Positions 1-3,524 of a stretch of 5,145 bases of DNA are shown piece after piece; position 1 is the stretch's first letter; each line of letters starts with the position of its first letter. This DNA comes from an uncultured Oscillospiraceae bacterium (GTDB lineage Bacteria; Bacillota; Clostridia; Oscillospirales; Oscillospiraceae). The notes below the pieces were generated by a model. The model made no database searches and was not told where the DNA came from. It worked only from the letters and a program-made list of their open reading frames with translations. Where the stretch lies: positions 1-5,145 of the forward strand of contig CAJOOV010000213.1 of the NCBI GenBank assembly GCA_905236265.1. The letters are read 5' to 3'. The position numbers were made by a program, and so were the translations under genes.

Positions 1-116
1 GTTTCAGGGCGAGTGGGATAAATTGCCGTAGGCACTCCTCTATTACAGCCCGTCTCGGAAACGTGCCGGTGGCACGTTTCAGGGCGAGTGGGATAAAATG
101 CCGTAGGCACACCTCT
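1..116. repeat. Tandem direct repeat, two 41-bp copies with 75-bp period
   Basis: Bases 1-41 and 76-116 are the same sequence apart from two mismatches (positions 24 and 36 of the unit). Both copies begin gtttcagggcgagtgggata and both contain a small palindrome, tgcc-gta-ggca (24-34 and 99-109). The 34-base stretch between them ends in the left arm of a perfect hairpin (58-80) whose right arm runs into the second copy. Copy A starts exactly at the window edge, so the array may extend upstream. I see no reading frame here. It resembles the dispersed palindromic intergenic repeats of Oscillospiraceae genomes; that family assignment is from memory and not tested. Confidence 0.8.
58..80. repeat. 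Perfect hairpin, 10-bp arms
   Basis: The arms gaaacgtgcc (58-67) and ggcacgtttc (71-80) are exact reverse complements around a ggt loop. The right arm overlaps the first five bases of the second 41-bp repeat copy. No T-tract follows, so a rho-independent terminator is unlikely. A REP-like repeat element is the better reading. Confidence 0.75.
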
Positions 117-126
117 GTGAAAGGCT

Positions 127-183
127 GTCACGAAGTGACTGGGGGAGTTTGCAATGGAGTAACCGGGCGCACACTGTGCGCCC
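127..183. repeat. Pair of short palindromes upstream of minD
   Basis: There is a 5-bp inverted repeat, gtcac-gaa-gtgac (127-139), followed by a perfect 9-bp inverted repeat, gggcgcaca-c-tgtgcgccc (165-183). The bases just after it (180-189, gcccctacag) recur in inverted orientation at 1655-1664 in the mgsA-hisS gap, so both gaps appear to carry related repeat material. Nothing here looks coding. A further 6-bp palindrome, gtttca-c-tgaaac, lies at 224-236. Confidence 0.6.
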
Positions 184-273
184 CTACAGAGGATAACCAT
201 ATAACGCAATAAACCATTCCGGCGTTTCACTGAAACAAAAGCGTTAAAAATATAAAAACTTTCAAATATTATC

Positions 274-303
274 TTGTGCCGGTTACTTTTTCTATGCTAT
301 AAT
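274..303 (+). promoter_or_regulatory. Extended -10 promoter for minD
   Basis: TTGTGC (274-279) is a partial -35 match. An 18-base spacer separates it from a perfect TATAAT (298-303), which is preceded by TGC (295-297), giving an extended -10 (TGnTATAAT). The surrounding 235-310 stretch is strikingly AT-rich compared with the rest of the window. Transcription should begin near 309-311. That would put the ATG at 318 only about eight bases from the transcript end, and it favours translation from the ATG at 339. Confidence 0.7.
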
Positions 304-319
304 AATATCGAGGATATAT

Positions 320-324
320 GGAGG
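320..324 (+). promoter_or_regulatory. Shine-Dalgarno that bears on the minD start
   Basis: GGAGG (320-324) lies 14 bases before the ATG at 339, longer than ideal. It overlaps the alternative ATG at 318. That alternative has only GAGGA (310-314) three bases upstream, which would sit at the very 5' end of the predicted transcript. Neither arrangement is textbook. Confidence 0.4.
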
Positions 325-338
325 TTTTGAGAACGGCT

Positions 339-1079
339 ATGGGTACTTCCATTGTAGTGACATCCGGCAAGGGCGGCACAGGAAAAAGCTCCTTCACCGC
401 AGGCGTGGCAGGCTGCCTTGCCCAGATGGGGCATGAGGTTTTATGTCTGGATATGGACATCGGCCTGCGCAATCTGGACATGGCGCTGGGGCTGACGGAG
501 GGTGCGCTGATGGATTTCACGGATGTGCTGGCCGGGCGCTGCACCCTGCGCCGGGGCGCTGTGCGCCACCCTGTTCTGGAACACCTCTCCCTCCTCAGCG
601 CACCTGTGACCCTGCCCAAAAATCCCGTCTCGGAGGCGGATATGCAGCGTCTGATGGAGGAGATCAAGGCCGGGTATGACTACTGCCTCATTGACTGCCC
701 CGCAGGGATAGGCTCCGGGTTTGATCTGGCTGTGTGCGCCGCTGACCGGGCGGTGGTGGTGGCAAACACCGACCCGCTCACCATCCGGGCGGCGCAGTCG
801 GCGGTCTCCCGGCTGGACAGGCGGCGTATTCCCGCCCATCTTGCCATGAACCGCATCACCCGGAAGTTTCTCCGCAGGCTGAACACCAACGTGGACGACG
901 CTATGGATGCACTGGGTCTGCCCCTCATCGGGATTATCCCCGAGGACCCCAGAGTTACCTTTGCCGCCAGCAGCGGCACGCCGCTGGTTTTGCGGGAGCG
1001 CCGGGGGGCTGCCAAGGCCTACCACAATATTGCAAGACGGATTCAGGGGGAGCGGGTGCAGCCCATGCGTATCTGGTAA
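339..1079 (+). CDS. minD: MinD-family septum-site ATPase, short form
   Basis: This is a deviant-Walker P-loop ATPase of the MinD/ParA family. In the well-studied systems MinD binds the membrane as an ATP dimer and positions the division septum with MinC. From the start chosen here it is 246 residues and opens MGTSIVVTSGKGGTGKSS, with signature Lys11 and P-loop Lys16 at the same positions as E. coli MinD. The switch motif DMDIGLRNLD (residues 38-47), Walker B YCLIDCPAG (115-123) and the late motif IGIIPEDPRV (197-206) are all present. The upstream ATG at 318 would add seven residues; family alignment and the promoter position favour 339. The protein stops at IARRIQGERVQPMRIW, just where the membrane-targeting amphipathic helix normally follows, so it lacks that helix. 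No minC or minE lies in the window. It is 32 bases from the next gene and probably co-transcribed with it. A MinD-like regulator with another role cannot be excluded. Confidence 0.85.
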   Translation: MGTSIVVTSGKGGTGKSSFTAGVAGCLAQMGHEVLCLDMDIGLRNLDMALGLTEGALMDFTDVLAGRCTLRRGAVRHPVLEHLSLLSAPVTLPKNPVSEADMQRLMEEIKAGYDYCLIDCPAGIGSGFDLAVCAADRAVVVANTDPLTIRAAQSAVSRLDRRRIPAHLAMNRITRKFLRRLNTNVDDAMDALGLPLIGIIPEDPRVTFAASSGTPLVLRERRGAAKAYHNIARRIQGERVQPMRIW

Positions 1080-1098
1080 CTGAAGGCTATCAAACGAA

Positions 1099-1106
1099 AA
1101 GGAGGG
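1099..1106 (+). promoter_or_regulatory. Strong ribosome binding site of the mgsA-like gene
   Basis: AAGGAGGG ends five bases before the ATG at 1112. It is the best Shine-Dalgarno in the window and argues that the following gene is actively translated despite its altered active site. Confidence 0.8.
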
Positions 1107-1111
1107 AATTT

Positions 1112-1528
1112 ATGAATATAGCACTGATGAGCGATGAAAACCGGCAGGAGCTGATGGTTCAGTTCTGCATTGCCTACTGCGGCATTCTGTCCAAGCATGT
1201 CCTGTGCGCAACCCACACCACCGGGCGTATGGTGGCGGAGGCCACCGGGCTGGATGTACAGCTTTTACTCACCCACGACCACGGGGGCTGCCAGCAGATC
1301 GGCGCCCGCATTGCCTATAACGAGATTGATATGGTTCTCTTCTTCACCAGCCCGAAAAACGAGAGATACGAGGACGATCTGAACTATATCCGCCACCTGT
1401 GCGACGACAACAACATTCCCTACGCCACCAATCTGGGCACGGCGGAAATGCTGATTCAGGGGCTTGCCAGAGGCGATCTGGAATGGCGCAGCATTGTCCG
1501 CCCCGACAACGGAAAGAAGATTCTCTGA
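1112..1528 (+). CDS. mgsA: Methylglyoxal synthase homologue with substituted active site
   Basis: This 138-residue protein spans a whole MGS domain (B. subtilis MgsA is 137, E. coli 152). MgsA converts dihydroxyacetone phosphate to methylglyoxal and phosphate in the cytoplasm. Fold and phosphate-loop landmarks are clear: MNIALM at the start, ATHTTGRMVAEATGL (33-47), GGCQQIGARIAYNEIDMVLFF (from 58), NIPYATNLGTAEMLI (101-115) and GDLEW (121-125). Aligned by eye to the E. coli enzyme, the catalytic set is mostly gone: His19 and Asp20 become Asp8 and Glu9, Lys23 becomes Gln12, the base Asp71 becomes Cys60, Asp91 becomes Ser80, and His98 becomes Tyr86. Only Asp101 (Asp89 here) and the phosphate-binding Thr34, Thr36 and Thr37 remain. 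One residue is missing between Ser80 and Tyr86. The frame is intact and the ribosome binding site strong, so this is not an obvious pseudogene. It follows minD closely, as expected from the clostridial min-rodA-mgsA order. Normal synthase activity is doubtful; a pseudoenzyme or a changed ligand is inferred. Confidence 0.85.
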   Translation: MNIALMSDENRQELMVQFCIAYCGILSKHVLCATHTTGRMVAEATGLDVQLLLTHDHGGCQQIGARIAYNEIDMVLFFTSPKNERYEDDLNYIRHLCDDNNIPYATNLGTAEMLIQGLARGDLEWRSIVRPDNGKKIL

Positions 1529-1534
1529 ACCGGA

Positions 1535-1574
1535 CAGTCCCCGCTGTATCCGGCGGCGGGGCGGAGCCGGACTG
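1535..1574. repeat. Imperfect inverted repeat after mgsA
   Basis: The segment cagtccccgc (1535-1544) pairs with gcgg (1561-1564) and, after a four-base bulge, with ggactg (1569-1574), starting seven bases after the mgsA stop codon. No run of T follows, so at most it is a weak transcription pause or processing hairpin. It may also be chance in GC-rich sequence. Confidence 0.35.
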
Positions 1575-1618
1575 CACTGCGCTTCAAAGGGATACGAAAC
1601 CGAAATGACCTTCCTGAT

Positions 1619-1682
1619 ACGGGCGATTTGTGAATCTCCCCTACGGTCAGCAACCTGTAGGGGCTGTCCACGAATGGCCCGT
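1619..1682. repeat. 64-base imperfect palindromic element in the mgsA-hisS gap
   Basis: The outer arms acgggc (1619-1624) and gcccgt (1677-1682) are exact complements. Inside them attTgtg/cacGaat pair with one wobble, and the core is cccctac-ggt against acc-t-gtagggg (1638-1647 with 1653-1663). The whole stretch can fold into one long, interrupted hairpin. No T-tract follows and no target-site duplication is visible. The core motif gtagggg/cccctac is shared with the palindrome at 165-189 upstream of minD. A small non-autonomous repeat element is the likeliest reading; a hisS leader structure is possible. Confidence 0.55.
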
Positions 1683-1699
1683 TGCTTATGAATCCAAGA

Positions 1700-1704
1700 A
1701 AGGA
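1700..1704 (+). promoter_or_regulatory. Ribosome binding site of hisS
   Basis: AAGGA (within aagaaagga, 1696-1704) ends nine bases before the ATG at 1714 and supports that start. No convincing -35/-10 pair is visible in the 1529-1713 gap. Confidence 0.65.
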
Positions 1705-1713
1705 CGCTGAACC

Positions 1714-3072
1714 ATGGCAAAACTGAAACCCCACACCCTCTCCGGCTTTATGGAGCTGCTCCCCGCTCCCCAGCAGCAGATGGAGCGGATGATGTCCGTT
1801 CTCCGGGAGACCTATGCCCTCTACGGCTTTACCCCGCTGGACACCCCGGTGATTGAGGATGCCCAGATTCTGCTGGCCAAGGGCGGCGGCGAGACGGAGA
1901 AGCAGATCTACCGCTTCCAGAAGGGGGAGAGCGATCTGGCGCTGCGCTTTGACCTCACCGTTCCGCTGGCAAAGTATGTGGCGCTGAACTACGGCCAGCT
2001 TACCTTCCCCTTCCGCCGCTACCAGATCGGCAAGGTCTACCGGGGAGAGCGGGCCCAGCGGGGACGGTTCCGGGAGTTCTATCAGGCGGATATTGACATC
2101 ATCGGGGACGGTGCGCTGGACATCATCAACGAGGCGGAGATTCCCGCCATCATCTACCGCACCTTCACCCGGCTGGGGCTGAAGCGGTTCTGCATCCGGG
2201 TGAACAACCGGAAGATTTTGAACGGCTTCTATGCCATGATGGGGCTGACGGACAAAAGTCAGGACATTATGCGCACGGTGGACAAGCTGGACAAGATCGG
2301 GGCAGAGAAGGTGGGGGAGATTCTCACTGAGGATGCCGGGCTCTCCCCGGAGCAGGCGGCTGAGGTGCTGCGCTTTATCTCCATCACCGGGGACAACGCC
2401 GCCGTGACCGCCGCTTTGGAGGGCTACGCCGGACAAAACGAGCTGTTCGACCAGGGCTTGGAGGAGCTGAAAACCGTCACCCGGTATCTCACGGACTTCG
2501 GCGTGGCGGCGGAGTGCTTCGCCGTTGACCTGACCATCGCCCGCGGGCTGGACTACTACACCGGCACGGTGTACGAGACGGTGATGCTGGACCACCCGGA
2601 GGTGGGCTCTGTGTGCTCCGGGGGACGGTATGACAATCTGGCGGAGTATTACACGGACAAAAAGCTCCCCGGCGTGGGCATCTCCATCGGCCTGACCCGG
2701 CTGTTCTACGTTTTGAACGAGCAGAAGCTGCTCAACCCCGACCTGCCCACCGCTCCGGCGGATGTGCTGGTGATTCCCATGTCCCCCCAGCAGCGGGGCT
2801 ATGCCATCGCCGCCGCCACAAGGCTGCGTGATCTGGGCATCCGCACCCAGCTCTACAGCGAGCAGAAGAAGTTTAAGGCGAAGATCGCCTACGCCGCCAA
2901 GCTGGGCATTCCCTTTGCCCTGTTTCTGGGCGGCGACGAGGAGGCCGCCGGGACGATCACCTATAAGAATCTGAATCTGGGCGAGCAGAACACCGCCGAT
3001 TTTGACACTGCCGCCGCTGCGATTCGTGCAGAGCTGTCCCGGCTGAATCAGGGCAGCGTCATCCGGGAGTGA
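1714..3072 (+). CDS. hisS: Histidyl-tRNA synthetase
   Basis: This class II aminoacyl-tRNA synthetase activates histidine with ATP and charges tRNA-His in the cytoplasm; it acts as a dimer. The protein has 452 residues, slightly longer than the usual bacterial 420-430. Visible landmarks in order: an N-terminal PHTLSGFMELLP-type opening, substrate loop RFDLTVPLAKYVA (78-90), motif 2 region RYQIGKVYRGER (102-113) running into REFYQADIDIIG (120-131), the histidine-specific motif ARGLDYYTGTVYE (276-288) with SGGRYDNL (302-309), and motif 3 GVGISIGLTRLFYVL (320-334). A C-terminal anticodon-binding domain spans about 348-440, including SEQKKFKAKIAYAAKLG. The start is supported by AAGGA and by family alignment. 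The REFYQADIDIIG form of motif 2 differs from the E. coli type and is the version I associate with many Firmicutes and eukaryotic-like enzymes. No deletion or key-residue loss is seen. aspS lies downstream, but an inserted interval separates them. Confidence 0.97.
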   Translation: MAKLKPHTLSGFMELLPAPQQQMERMMSVLRETYALYGFTPLDTPVIEDAQILLAKGGGETEKQIYRFQKGESDLALRFDLTVPLAKYVALNYGQLTFPFRRYQIGKVYRGERAQRGRFREFYQADIDIIGDGALDIINEAEIPAIIYRTFTRLGLKRFCIRVNNRKILNGFYAMMGLTDKSQDIMRTVDKLDKIGAEKVGEILTEDAGLSPEQAAEVLRFISITGDNAAVTAALEGYAGQNELFDQGLEELKTVTRYLTDFGVAAECFAVDLTIARGLDYYTGTVYETVMLDHPEVGSVCSGGRYDNLAEYYTDKKLPGVGISIGLTRLFYVLNEQKLLNPDLPTAPADVLVIPMSPQQRGYAIAAATRLRDLGIRTQLYSEQKKFKAKIAYAAKLGIPFALFLGGDEEAAGTITYKNLNLGEQNTADFDTAAAAIRAELSRLNQGSVIRE

Positions 3073-3075
3073 GAT

Positions 3076-3228
3076 GTGGCTTTCATCGGCGTGCTGATGT
3101 CTCTGGGCGTCATTGCCGCCCTTGCGTGGGTGCTTATTCCACGCCCCTCATGGGCAAACGTGCCCAGGAACTGCGAAAAAAACGAACCGCCACCAAACAG
3201 GAACGCCACCTGTGGTATGACTTTCTAA
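3076..3228 (+). CDS. Possible small membrane peptide, probably interrupted
   Basis: This is a 50-codon frame from GTG 3076 to TAA 3226-3228. GGGAG (3065-3069), inside the end of hisS, sits six bases upstream as a ribosome binding site. Residues 1-21 read VAFIGVLMSLGVIAALAWVL-I, a convincing transmembrane segment with no charged residue. From about residue 23 the frame overlaps the DUF559 gene in another phase and becomes low in hydrophobicity and unlike a protein tail. My reading is that a small membrane-protein gene once followed hisS and lost its 3' part to insertion of the endonuclease gene. The frame is also in phase with hisS past its TGA, so readthrough would add a membrane anchor to HisRS. 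I do not recognise a family, and chance hydrophobicity in GC-rich sequence remains possible. Confidence 0.3.
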   Translation: MAFIGVLMSLGVIAALAWVLIPRPSWANVPRNCEKNEPPPNRNATCGMTF

Positions 3229-3491
3229 GGGACTTTCGTCCCCAGTTTAAGCGTCAGGTTGTAATTGACCGCTTCATCGTAGATTTCTATTGCCCCGCCG
3301 CAAAGCTGGTGATAGAATGAGACGGCTCCCAGCACGATACAGAGGACGGGCAGGCCGGCGATGAACAGCGCACTGAAATTCTTCAGAGCAGGGGACTGAG
3401 CGTGCTCCGCTTTCCCAATCTCCAAATCGACCGTGATTTCACACAGGTCTGTGACCATATCAGAAAAGAAACCCGGCGGAGGATTCCCTGA
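3150..3491 (+). pseudogene. DUF559 (Vsr-like) endonuclease gene broken by an in-frame TGA
   Basis: The frame from ATG 3150 encodes MGKRAQELRKKRTATKQERH, then LWYDFLRDF, KRQVVIDRFIVDFYC and KLVIE, and meets TGA at 3318-3320. The same frame resumes at once with DGSQHDTEDG and continues through GLSVLRFPNLQIDRDF and VCDHIRKETRRRIP to the real stop at 3489-3491. The total is 113 codons, a normal length for this family (Pfam PF04480, PD-(D/E)XK nuclease superfamily, related to the Vsr mismatch endonuclease). The stop replaces the hydrophobic residue, usually Leu, Val or Ile, in the active-site motif E-x-D-G (Glu56, Asp58); Asp45 and His62 are also present. Apart from that codon no frameshift or deletion is seen, so the loss looks recent. 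No ribosome binding site precedes ATG 3150. A GTG at 3069 extends the frame upstream, but that 27-residue extension does not look like the family. The gene interrupts the usual hisS-aspS adjacency. Confidence 0.85.
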
Positions 3492-3492
3492 A

Positions 3493-3505
3493 CCCGGATG
3501 CCGGG
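3493..3505. repeat. Small hairpin before aspS
   Basis: The sequence cccgg-atg-ccggg forms a 5-bp stem directly after the endonuclease stop codon and eight bases before the aspS ribosome binding site. No T-tract follows, so I do not call it a terminator. Its role is unknown. Confidence 0.35.
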
Positions 3506-3512
3506 AGAGAAA

Positions 3513-3518
3513 AGAGGA
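3513..3518 (+). promoter_or_regulatory. Ribosome binding site of aspS
   Basis: AGAGGA ends six bases before the ATG at 3525, which fixes the aspS start. The start also agrees with the family N-terminus (RTHTCGEL). Confidence 0.75.
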
Positions 3519-3524
3519 AAAACT

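Noticed and set aside
1..116. CRISPR-like pattern: 41-bp repeat, 34-bp spacer, 41-bp repeat
   Set aside because: There are only two copies, and they have internal mismatches. The supposed spacer contains one arm of a perfect palindrome whose other arm is in the repeat, and no cas gene is present.
1535..1574. Rho-independent terminator after mgsA
   Set aside because: The stem is bulged and is not followed by a T-run, so termination cannot be supported.
1529..1713. T-box riboswitch leader for hisS
   Set aside because: I find no T-box consensus (AGGGTGGNACCGCG-like), no specifier-loop layout and no terminator with a T-tract in this gap.
1456..2595. Reverse-strand open frame opposite hisS and the mgsA-hisS gap
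   Set aside because: It overlaps a clear synthetase gene and has shadow-like composition. It has no family motif that I can recognise.
3069..3149. GTG 3069 as start of the endonuclease, overlapping the hisS stop
   Set aside because: The 27 added residues are Cys/Arg/His-rich and unlike the family, which normally begins at the MGKRAQELRK-type N-terminus at 3150.
3315..3350. Selenocysteine or other UGA recoding at 3318-3320
   Set aside because: The position normally holds a hydrophobic residue. No convincing SECIS-like stem-loop follows, TGG codes Trp throughout, and hisS and mgsA end in TGA, so the ordinary code with a nonsense mutation is simpler.
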